Source: UBA12078 sp964573565 (GTDB lineage Bacteria > Patescibacteriota > Dojkabacteria > SC72). From it: DNA of 8,234 nucleotides. Below are positions 1-6,610 of the stretch, piece by piece. The stretch covers positions 1-8,234 of the forward strand of contig CAZNJV010000024.1 in the NCBI GenBank assembly GCA_964573565.1. Direction: 5' to 3'. The stretch's first letter is position 1, and each line of letters starts with the position of its first letter. The position numbers and the translations under genes are program-made. The notes beneath the pieces were generated by a model. The model saw only the letters and a program-made list of their open reading frames with translations, searched no databases and was not told the DNA's origin.

Positions 1-909
1 TGTATCTGCCCAATATTCGTTGCCTTGAGAGTCACGTAATTGGCCATCTCCCTTCATTTCATACATCGGAAGGAGGTATCCATAGCTTTGGTCAGTGAAT
101 ATATATCTGTAATTTACTTCTGAGATATCAAGAGATTTAAGTTTTGCAGATGCTCTAATTAATGGATATTGTTTTTTGAAATTATCGTCATAATCCAGAT
201 ATGTTGTGTAGATTTCATGGTTTCGAGATATTGAATCACTAAGTGTACGCGTGGGCATATCTTGATATGATACAACATTTGAAGGAGCCAACATTAATAT
301 GGAGAGAGAATATATCTTACTAGAATCTGCAACTAGATTTAGTGCATATCCATCTATTCCAATAGATCCATATTCCAGGTTGTTTGTAGAATAGTAGCCT
401 TTGAATTCCTTTTTACCATTTGAGATTTCTTCAACGTCTGACATTACAATATCTCGGATATTGAAATAGTCTAGTAGGAAACTTGTTACATCAGATGTTC
501 CCCCTATCTTTATGTCCGTCACTAACCCACCTTCTGAGTTGAGGAAGAGTATGGATGAATCTAGTGAGTATGTTACTACTGCATCGTTGAATGTCCATAG
601 GTATGTCTCTTCAGATGTAGTTGGTGTTTTTTGAGAGAATCTATTTACGAAATTTTCTACAGTCGTTATCTCTGGCTTTGTAGTTTTGTACACTTTAACC
701 TCAGTAGATATGGGAAGATCATTAGGCGTATTTGTGAAGGAGACTGTATTGTTTAGGTATTCAAATGGTGAATTTATTGGAGTTACGGTCTGTTCTACTG
801 GTGTATTGTTCTTTTTGTTTAACCAAAATACCACCCCTAGGATGAGCCCAATAACGGCTCCTATTGCGATATATGGTCCGTATTTTTTCCAAAATATTGG
901 CAGTTTCAT
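1..909 (-). CDS. Membrane-anchored ectodomain protein, 3' end cut by window edge
   Basis: An open frame starts at the ATG at 909-907 and runs 303 codons to base 1 without a stop, so the C-terminus lies outside the window. The protein begins with a short basic stretch (MKLPIFWKKY) and one strong membrane segment at about residues 11-30, followed by NKKNN. This predicts an N-in, C-out bitopic protein. A Thr/Pro/Asn-rich linker (about 35-75) leads to a folded-looking, beta-rich ectodomain from about 80 onward. There are no cysteines. The region around 240-295, with YLLPMYEMKGDG, vaguely recalls the closing strands of YycH/YycI or PepSY-like extracytoplasmic domains, but this is an impression, not an assignment. 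A VirB8-like role (one membrane segment plus an NTF2-like ectodomain) would suit the neighbours, but no diagnostic motif supports it. The gene starts 19 bases after the metallopeptidase gene, so they are probably cotranscribed. Only an A-rich tract precedes the start. The gene call is secure; the function is unknown. Confidence 0.85.
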   Translation of the reverse strand, partial: MKLPIFWKKYGPYIAIGAVIGLILGVVFWLNKKNNTPVEQTVTPINSPFEYLNNTVSFTNTPNDLPISTEVKVYKTTKPEITTVENFVNRFSQKTPTTSEETYLWTFNDAVVTYSLDSSILFLNSEGGLVTDIKIGGTSDVTSFLLDYFNIRDIVMSDVEEISNGKKEFKGYYSTNNLEYGSIGIDGYALNLVADSSKIYSLSILMLAPSNVVSYQDMPTRTLSDSISRNHEIYTTYLDYDDNFKKQYPLIRASAKLKSLDISEVNYRYIFTDQSYGYLLPMYEMKGDGQLRDSQGNEYWADT

Positions 910-928
910 TTTTCTTTTTATTTAATTA

Positions 929-1453
929 TTATCTTGATGCAAAACCCCTTACATACGACCTTAGGAGGTCTCCACACGCGCCGGAGGATCCTGGTGCTAC
1001 AGCTAGTTCCTCCAATTGTGCATACGTACATACGCCACTTCCGACTAGGTAACCAGCAGTTTCAGTTGCTCTCATAGTAGATCCATCACTTGTTCTAAAG
1101 CGGTATCCTCCACCATTGTTGGACACAAAATCTGCACCCCACTCCCTTCCAAGAGCACCCTCATTTGGTTTGTCTCCACCAAATCCTCCGACTTGTATTT
1201 GATGCATAAGCTCATGCCTGAAGAGGTTTGTTAATCCTGCGTCACTTGCCAACGCGAGTTTATCTGCTTTACAGTAAACTTCGACACCACTATAACACCA
1301 TGCCCAGTCAATCATGTTACATGGGCCTTCGTCTGTTCCATCATCCCCATCTGTACATGTAACCAAGTGAAGATTTGTACTCAAACCCATCTCCGCAGCT
1401 ACTTGATTGTATATCTCTTCTATATCTCCGGTGTAGATTGTACCTGGAGCTCC
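929..1453 (-). other. Predicted extracytoplasmic gluzincin-like metallopeptidase domain
   Basis: This part encodes about residues 760-933 of the large membrane protein. HELMH is encoded at 1202-1216, E863 at 1142-1144 and D867 at 1130-1132. The spacing from the second His to the Glu is 20 residues, the same as in thermolysin, and E-x-x-A-D is a common form of the downstream gluzincin motif. Upstream of HExxH lies a Cys/Trp cluster (C792, C804, W809, W811, C812, C820), which could form a disulfide-stabilised lobe. The domain is short for a complete M4-type enzyme (about 170 residues against about 300), so it resembles the small minigluzincin type more than thermolysin itself. The motif is seen directly; peptidase activity is inferred and the substrate is unknown. 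Confidence 0.7.
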
Positions 1454-3730
1454 AGGTTCGTCTCCACCACTGATAATGTATTGTTCGTCTATGTAATTTG
1501 GATTATATACAACGTCTCCTGGAATAGTATTTGCGTATGCATAGGTCTGTTTATTCTGTTTGTATTGGCTACTCGTCATCATCACAATAAGACCAACTAC
1601 ACCTATCAAAGCAAAGACTATCACACCAAACAAGACTTTCGCGACAGCGACTAGCGCATCTGCGACTACCGCGGCTATCGCAGCAACGACTATTTCTCCA
1701 ACACCACCTGTTACAGTAATTCCCAATGCATTGATCACAACCTCAACCAATGCTCTCGCGATATTCTGTAGACCACCTTTTTCAACCCATGCAGCGAGAT
1801 ACTTCCCAGCAGCGCCTTTAAATAATTTTTCGTATAAACGACTGTGAGAAAGTGTATCAAAAAGTTTTTGCCTACGCTTACTCATCCACTTCTCGATCGC
1901 CTTTGTAAATTTATCCTTTGTTCTCGCTCCCCAGCTAAAGATATTAAAAGTCTTCTGTAAAGAACTTAATGAACCCTTTGGCCCCAAAATGGACTCAAGC
2001 CTTGCCTTCAACTGTTTATACGCCTCACTTGTGGGATCTAATTTAGACCCTTCTAAGATCTTCTTAATAGCATCAGCTCCCTTCCCAGAAAGAAAATCTG
2101 AGAGACAAGATTCTCCTATCCCACCGTATAAACTACTTTCATCTCGCAAAAATTCCTTGCTAAAACTCATTGCACCAAGGTTTCTTACATATTTATCTAA
2201 CTCTCTAGTTCGAAGATAGGTTAGATAGGCAAACCCTTCTCCGTTAAACAACAAAGTTCGCATTATCGCCCTGGGTGTTAGATAGTAAAGACCCGTAAGG
2301 GCGGTATTATACTTATTGAGGATATCATTTTCTTTAAAATAACCCGCCTTGTCTTCCCTTCCAGAGATTGGGACAAATATTCCTACACCATTAACTTTTA
2401 TTGTAGTTGAAGGCCTAAATAGATCATTCTTATCTTTATCAAAGAAATCTCCGTTTAAAATATTTCCAACGAGGTTACCTTGAACAACAAGATTCTGAAA
2501 TGACCCCCATTTCCCCTCTATTTCCCCAACACTTGTCCAGAATTTAACAGTATTCAATTGCCTTGAATCCCTTTTTAGCTCCCTGTACTTATTTCTCAGC
2601 TCTCTCTTCCTATCACTGTCTGTCTCCGAATCTAATAAGGATTTGATTGATGACATTTCACTATTGAGATAGTTTCTAGCATCAAGCAAATTCCTATTCG
2701 ATAGATCTAACCCTTTTACAACAATTTGTGCTTTTTCCAGTGTCTTTATCTGCTCTATATCTGCATCTGATAGATTAGGATTGGACCTCAGAAGCGCAAT
2801 TCGCCTTTTAAAGTTTGTATTTTCAAGATTTTTGTAAAAACTTGGGTTGGAGACTGAAGTACTACCACTAGCAGCATTTCCTTTAACAAATGCTTTGTAC
2901 TGTTCAACTATACTCGCCTGCTCTGCTACAGATAACCTCCTACTAAATTTCAGTTTTAATTCCTCTTCTAATCTTCCTGCTGCATAATTTAGATCCATCC
3001 CGGAGTTCACATTCAACCCCTTTGCCATACTAAATATCCCCTTAAACCTTGCTTGTTCTTCCTCTGAAAATGAATTCCACCGTTCTTCGGAAAAGCTATA
3101 CCTACCTATCAATGTCCCTGCTCTTTCTTGCATGTTGGCTAATTCATGGGTGAGCAATTCATCTTTTCCTGTTGTTGTCATACCAATGGCAGCACTGGTA
3201 TCATACCTATTTTTGAATTGGATATCTCTTTTTCTACGATTCGATATATCCTGTGCCGACATTCCCAGTCGAACAGATATCTGAGTATCTAAATCTGCAT
3301 ACTTTCTAGCCCAAGCATTTGTTGTGAATTGCCTCATTACCTTCCCAAGATAGTTGGCCTTCCCGGACTTTCTATTGGCCTCCGCCTTTTTTGCCATAAA
3401 GTCGAAGGTCCCTACAGGGTCTTTAAGAATATTTACCAGGTTAGAAGCAGACACCTTTACTGGAGCTGTTGGATCAGACTGATTAGGTAGAATCTTCGTA
3501 AGAGTTATATCCAATGCATCTTGAATGTCCTTCGCTGCTTGGTTTGTGAGAAATGCTCCTGGTTTTTCTAATGCTGCGGATATTGCACTTGCAAGTTCGT
3601 TTGTACCATCAATACCCGAGAGTTTAATGGGCTTCCTTTTCTCAGGTTTTTTCTTAGCCTCCTTAAAAAGAAAGTCATATATCTGACCAAGTACCTCTTG
3701 CTCTTGTTCCAAGGACCTTTTCTTTGGCAT
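929..3730 (-). CDS. Large membrane protein with C-terminal HExxH metallopeptidase domain, type IV secretion-associated (inferred)
   Basis: This 933-residue protein has three visible parts. Residues 1-650 have no signal peptide and no clear membrane segment. They are basic and helical, with a highly charged, coiled-coil-prone stretch around 320-395, and are probably cytoplasmic. I recognise no domain there. Residues 660-718 are hydrophobic and Ala/Val/Gly-rich, with one certain membrane segment at about 696-718 and a weaker one at about 676-694. Residues 760-933 form a compact domain with HELMH at 839-843 and EWGAD at 863-867. HExxH plus ExxxD is the zinc-ligand and catalytic pattern of gluzincin peptidases; H839, H843 and E863 are the expected ligands and E840 the base. 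Six of the protein's seven cysteines (792, 804, 812, 820, 901, 919) lie in this domain, which suggests disulfides outside the membrane. The gene lies 23 bases after the VirB6-like gene. A role in opening wall or surface protein at a secretion site is inferred by analogy with VirB1-type hydrolases. The ATG lacks a clear Shine-Dalgarno sequence. Confidence 0.9.
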   Translation of the reverse strand: MPKKRSLEQEQEVLGQIYDFLFKEAKKKPEKRKPIKLSGIDGTNELASAISAALEKPGAFLTNQAAKDIQDALDITLTKILPNQSDPTAPVKVSASNLVNILKDPVGTFDFMAKKAEANRKSGKANYLGKVMRQFTTNAWARKYADLDTQISVRLGMSAQDISNRRKRDIQFKNRYDTSAAIGMTTTGKDELLTHELANMQERAGTLIGRYSFSEERWNSFSEEEQARFKGIFSMAKGLNVNSGMDLNYAAGRLEEELKLKFSRRLSVAEQASIVEQYKAFVKGNAASGSTSVSNPSFYKNLENTNFKRRIALLRSNPNLSDADIEQIKTLEKAQIVVKGLDLSNRNLLDARNYLNSEMSSIKSLLDSETDSDRKRELRNKYRELKRDSRQLNTVKFWTSVGEIEGKWGSFQNLVVQGNLVGNILNGDFFDKDKNDLFRPSTTIKVNGVGIFVPISGREDKAGYFKENDILNKYNTALTGLYYLTPRAIMRTLLFNGEGFAYLTYLRTRELDKYVRNLGAMSFSKEFLRDESSLYGGIGESCLSDFLSGKGADAIKKILEGSKLDPTSEAYKQLKARLESILGPKGSLSSLQKTFNIFSWGARTKDKFTKAIEKWMSKRRQKLFDTLSHSRLYEKLFKGAAGKYLAAWVEKGGLQNIARALVEVVINALGITVTGGVGEIVVAAIAAVVADALVAVAKVLFGVIVFALIGVVGLIVMMTSSQYKQNKQTYAYANTIPGDVVYNPNYIDEQYIISGGDEPGAPGTIYTGDIEEIYNQVAAEMGLSTNLHLVTCTDGDDGTDEGPCNMIDWAWCYSGVEVYCKADKLALASDAGLTNLFRHELMHQIQVGGFGGDKPNEGALGREWGADFVSNNGGGYRFRTSDGSTMRATETAGYLVGSGVCTYAQLEELAVAPGSSGACGDLLRSYVRGFASR

Positions 3731-3753
3731 TATCTATCCGTTACAATAAAATG

Positions 3754-5244
3754 TTATTTGAACAAACCTCCTACTAAAGGTACCTTCGATAGACTTGCTT
3801 TTGCATTTGCAAACCCTTCTTGAACTGGTTTTGGTGTATCTGATGGGAACCATGCCTCTAAATATTTAGGTGCTTCAGCAGCAAAGTACAAAACAATGAC
3901 TCTGACAACAAACATGAATAATCCAGAATTAATATCAACATTAGTATCTGTAGCTGCATATGAAAGCTTTCCCGGTAAGGAGAGGGTCATGCCTGTTTGG
4001 TTCGCCAAATATGTTGGAAGATTTACAATTGCAAATACCATTGGGAATGTTAGAACATTCTTTACCAAACTCTTAAACCAGTTAGATGTAGAGTATGATT
4101 TTCCTGGGAATGATCCTATCATTATCTGAATAGGGCCAACAATTACACCCAAAAGAATACCGAAATATGCTTTGTAAAGAGTAATTACGACTTTAATTGC
4201 GCCTACAAATACAATTCCTATTATTAACAGTATTACCAACAAAGCTATGATTCCAACCCCTGCAGCTATTGGTGCCGCTGTTGCTGCGAACGCACCACCA
4301 ATACCAAATTGGACGATTGCCGTTATTAAGGCTGAACCTCCGGCGGTTGCTCCTGCAACATTCTCAACATTTGTAACCTCTCCTGTGATCAGACCCTTCA
4401 TCATTTCTCCGATGCTATTTATACCAAAAACGTTATCTGTTCCGTATATCCCTGCAATCAAGCTTGTCACAACAGCTCCAATATCTATCAATAGTCCTGC
4501 GATTGCGAAACTAAATGTAATCAAAACAAGAGATGTGATTAGGCCTGGCAAGAAGTTTCCCAAAGAAACTAATGTCTGCCCACCAATCTTACTTCTAAAC
4601 ATAATCATAAAGCCGACGATGATCATTATAACGACAAAAAACACATATGCGATATTCCTGATTGTTCCCCAAAGAGGTGCAATCCCAGAATCCATTAATT
4701 CATCGTAACCATTCTGAGTCGCTTCGCTTCGTGCTGCATAGGTTGAAGTTGTACTTTCGTCATATCCTGGAATCCATTCTTGTGCTAGATGATCATACAC
4801 GTTAATAGTTGGGAAATTGTTGTACGCATAATTTATCGCGATATCTGTGAACCCAATTAGGCCGTTCTTCATATCCTCTGGAATAGTCTCACTATTTTGT
4901 ATCGCTTCCGCACCAGGAGTAAGAGATGGCGCTAAAATCGCAACGGTTGTGTAAGTCGCAACTCCCAGATCGGTAATTCCTCCCGTACCTTTATTTACCT
5001 CTTTCGGATCTGTCCCATTTGCCAAATTTACAAATTCTGTCATAGCAGAGTAATCACCACTTACAGTTACTTCTTGTGTAAGGTCTACTGTACCTTTAGT
5101 TTCATCTAACTGTGCATAGGCATTCATCGTACCAAAGAAAAACACCATGGCAGCAACCAACACAAATACAACTTTAAACATCTTTTTATTAAAAACTTTC
5201 TCAACTTTCTCAATAAACTCATACGTCTTGGCTACATAACTCAT
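3754..5244 (-). CDS. VirB6/TrbL-like polytopic membrane protein of a type IV secretion-like system
   Basis: This 496-residue protein has an N-terminal hydrophobic segment (22-40) ending in NAYAQ, a plausible signal peptidase site after A44. A soluble, presumably external stretch (45-190) follows, then about seven membrane segments near 194-216, 231-260, 304-328, 330-352, 354-376, 393-412 and 441-456. A loop of about 45 residues between the second and third of these (260-303) is Gly/Val-rich. The order of aromatic-rich helix, FRSKIGG turn, FLPGLITSLVLITFSFAIAG and IDIG matches a pattern I associate with Patescibacteria proteins annotated as VirB6/TrbL, the inner-membrane channel component of conjugation and secretion machines. 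There are no cysteines. M1 gives a 21-residue charged extension before the signal-like segment; M22 is an alternative start that would leave a classical signal peptide. The 23-base gaps on both sides argue for one transcript. The membrane-protein call is firm; the VirB6 family call is moderate, because this family diverges strongly in sequence. Confidence 0.85.
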   Translation of the reverse strand: MSYVAKTYEFIEKVEKVFNKKMFKVVFVLVAAMVFFFGTMNAYAQLDETKGTVDLTQEVTVSGDYSAMTEFVNLANGTDPKEVNKGTGGITDLGVATYTTVAILAPSLTPGAEAIQNSETIPEDMKNGLIGFTDIAINYAYNNFPTINVYDHLAQEWIPGYDESTTSTYAARSEATQNGYDELMDSGIAPLWGTIRNIAYVFFVVIMIIVGFMIMFRSKIGGQTLVSLGNFLPGLITSLVLITFSFAIAGLLIDIGAVVTSLIAGIYGTDNVFGINSIGEMMKGLITGEVTNVENVAGATAGGSALITAIVQFGIGGAFAATAAPIAAGVGIIALLVILLIIGIVFVGAIKVVITLYKAYFGILLGVIVGPIQIMIGSFPGKSYSTSNWFKSLVKNVLTFPMVFAIVNLPTYLANQTGMTLSLPGKLSYAATDTNVDINSGLFMFVVRVIVLYFAAEAPKYLEAWFPSDTPKPVQEGFANAKASLSKVPLVGGLFK

Positions 5245-5267
5245 AATTATATTTTGTAAAATTTAAA

Positions 5268-6563
5268 TTATATTGGCTTCGTATCATTCTGCCTTTCTGC
5301 AGATTCTTTTGCAAGATATGACTTATACGCTTCTAAAGAAGGAGTCTCTCCACTCTTTATATCATCAAACTCAGCAGCCTGTCTCTCATGGAACAGGTAA
5401 GATAAATCCCAAACACATTTTACTCCAACAAGCTTCCCTCCAACATTTGCAGTACATTTCGTAATCACATATGTTGGTTTGTATGTTGAAGACAACTCTG
5501 GATCCATTTGCTCCCTATTTCTTGTATCCAAATACTTATTAGTCTGATCAAACATTGGGCTTATCTTCACCGCAATATCTTCTGCATTAATACAATCTGT
5601 TTCCTCTCCATCATCGTTCTCACACTGCCAATCAGAAGAAGGAAATAGCGTACCAAATGTTCCCTTGATTATTTCTACAACATTAAAACATACTGGTATG
5701 GCCAAATCATTTAGTTCAAAGCTGTCTACTTTGCTGCAAGTTTTATCAACCTGAATTGTTTCTTCAACATCTCCTTCATTCGATTCTAATGAGTATCTCG
5801 GCAAAGCATAGTTTGTTCCGTATAAACGAGCAGACGCTTTGTTTGATAGATCTGGATTTGTGTTAGATTCATTATCGCAAAGTGCTCCGCAATTATTTTC
5901 AGTCTCTTTGTCTATTGTAAATTCGTCACCACCACTTTCTGCATCTATGGATACTTCATACTCCGCGTTATATGGCTCTTCCTTTACAGAGCTATTAATT
6001 ACATTATTAACAACATCATCATGCTCCTCACCTGGTGTAGTAGATGATTCTATCATCACATTCTTTATTACTTTCCCTGCGGGTGGGAAGTATCCATTAG
6101 AAGAAGTAAGGTTACCATTTGAATCTTGAACATTATCGTTACCGGACAGTAACACAATGGGTGCGTTGATCACCGCCATTGTTATATCCGCATCAGCATT
6201 AACTCTTCCACTCAAATTGGGTCTTTGGTTTGTCAGGCTTTCAGAAGTATTGTCATCTAGGAGGCAGGCAGAATCACTTGTATAACTATTAATACCTGAA
6301 CGACATGTATTCGTATCTAAAACATTGGGAGTTACATCTGTAATAGCCCCATTGTCTTGCAGATACCAGAAAGTCCCATCACTCTCATAGCTATTATCCA
6401 CCACATCTGCACTACAAGAAGATACTTCTGTATTCTGAGTAGTATCCGCAGAGATCTTGTTAACCCTTGTATATTTGAATACAACAACACCAAAAACTGT
6501 GAGAACTATTAACAAGAATAACGCTTTAATATTTTTCTTTTTTGGATTATTTTCTTTGTACAT
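5268..6563 (-). CDS. Membrane-anchored cysteine-rich acidic exported protein, function unknown
   Basis: This is a 431-residue protein. A basic N-terminus (KENNPKKKNIK) precedes one hydrophobic segment at 13-29, with YTRVNK after it, so it is a signal anchor or an uncleaved signal. The rest (about 35-431) is soluble, rich in Asn, Asp, Ser, Thr and Glu, and holds eleven cysteines: 50, 87, 100, 225, 229, 276, 292, 314, 324, 370 and 383. The spacing suggests several local disulfides (225/229, 314/324, 370/383). The central part (about 160-260) is strongly acidic and low in complexity. The last 50 residues look helical and charged. I recognise no domain. The position directly before the VirB6-like gene, with a 23-base gap, suggests an extracytoplasmic partner of that channel, but this is inference from context only. 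An extended -10 promoter candidate lies 12 bases before the ATG. No Shine-Dalgarno sequence is visible. Confidence 0.85.
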   Translation of the reverse strand: MYKENNPKKKNIKALFLLIVLTVFGVVVFKYTRVNKISADTTQNTEVSSCSADVVDNSYESDGTFWYLQDNGAITDVTPNVLDTNTCRSGINSYTSDSACLLDDNTSESLTNQRPNLSGRVNADADITMAVINAPIVLLSGNDNVQDSNGNLTSSNGYFPPAGKVIKNVMIESSTTPGEEHDDVVNNVINSSVKEEPYNAEYEVSIDAESGGDEFTIDKETENNCGALCDNESNTNPDLSNKASARLYGTNYALPRYSLESNEGDVEETIQVDKTCSKVDSFELNDLAIPVCFNVVEIIKGTFGTLFPSSDWQCENDDGEETDCINAEDIAVKISPMFDQTNKYLDTRNREQMDPELSSTYKPTYVITKCTANVGGKLVGVKCVWDLSYLFHERQAAEFDDIKSGETPSLEAYKSYLAKESAERQNDTKPI

Positions 6564-6574
6564 ACGGATTTTTG

Positions 6575-6583
6575 ATTATACCA
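6575..6583 (-). promoter_or_regulatory. Extended -10 promoter candidate before the cysteine-rich protein gene
   Basis: The minus strand reads TGGTATAAT, a perfect TATAAT with the TG-n extension that can replace a -35 box. No good -35 hexamer is found 16-19 bases upstream. The expected start site lies about 4-6 bases before the ATG at 6563, so the leader would be very short and has no Shine-Dalgarno sequence. If real, it separates the transcript of the four downstream genes from the fibronectin III gene. Confidence 0.5.
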
Positions 6584-6610
6584 GATATTCTAAGCATTTC
6601 TATACAGAAA

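Larger units (their letters stand above)
1..6563 (-). other. Probable operon of four envelope/secretion-like genes
   Basis: Four same-strand genes follow each other with gaps of 23, 23 and 19 bases and no terminator-like hairpin with a T run between them. All four products are membrane-anchored or polytopic. The order is: cysteine-rich anchored protein, VirB6-like channel protein, metallopeptidase membrane protein, anchored ectodomain protein. The operon probably continues past base 1. The fibronectin III gene (8179-6611) may be cotranscribed by read-through but has its own promoter candidate. Confidence 0.65.

Noticed and set aside
686..1052. Two short plus-strand open frames near the junction of the last two genes
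   Set aside because: They lie antisense to two well-supported minus-strand genes and have no recognisable domain or ribosome site. The hydrophobic end of the first comes from the AT-rich gap.
1577..1741. GC-rich patch in the metallopeptidase gene as a sign of transfer or a separate domain origin
   Set aside because: The patch encodes an Ala/Val/Gly-rich membrane segment, and those codons alone raise GC content.
3731..3753. GGAT before the metallopeptidase gene as a Shine-Dalgarno sequence
   Set aside because: Only four bases match loosely, and the other starts lack even this, so it does not decide the start.
4247..4708. 153-codon plus-strand open frame
   Set aside because: It is antisense to the membrane segments of the VirB6-like gene. 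Its Pro/Ile/Thr-rich composition is what the reverse strand of hydrophobic codons gives, and it has no start signal.
5246..5251. Perfect TATAAT before the VirB6-like gene as a promoter for that start
   Set aside because: It sits one base from the ATG, so transcription would start inside the gene. No -35 hexamer lies at 16-18 bases, and AT-rich gaps produce this motif by chance.
6597..6610. Hairpin TTTCT-GTAT-AGAAA just after the stop of the fibronectin III gene
   Set aside because: The stem is only five AT-rich pairs and no T run follows on the transcribed strand, so it is too weak to call a terminator.
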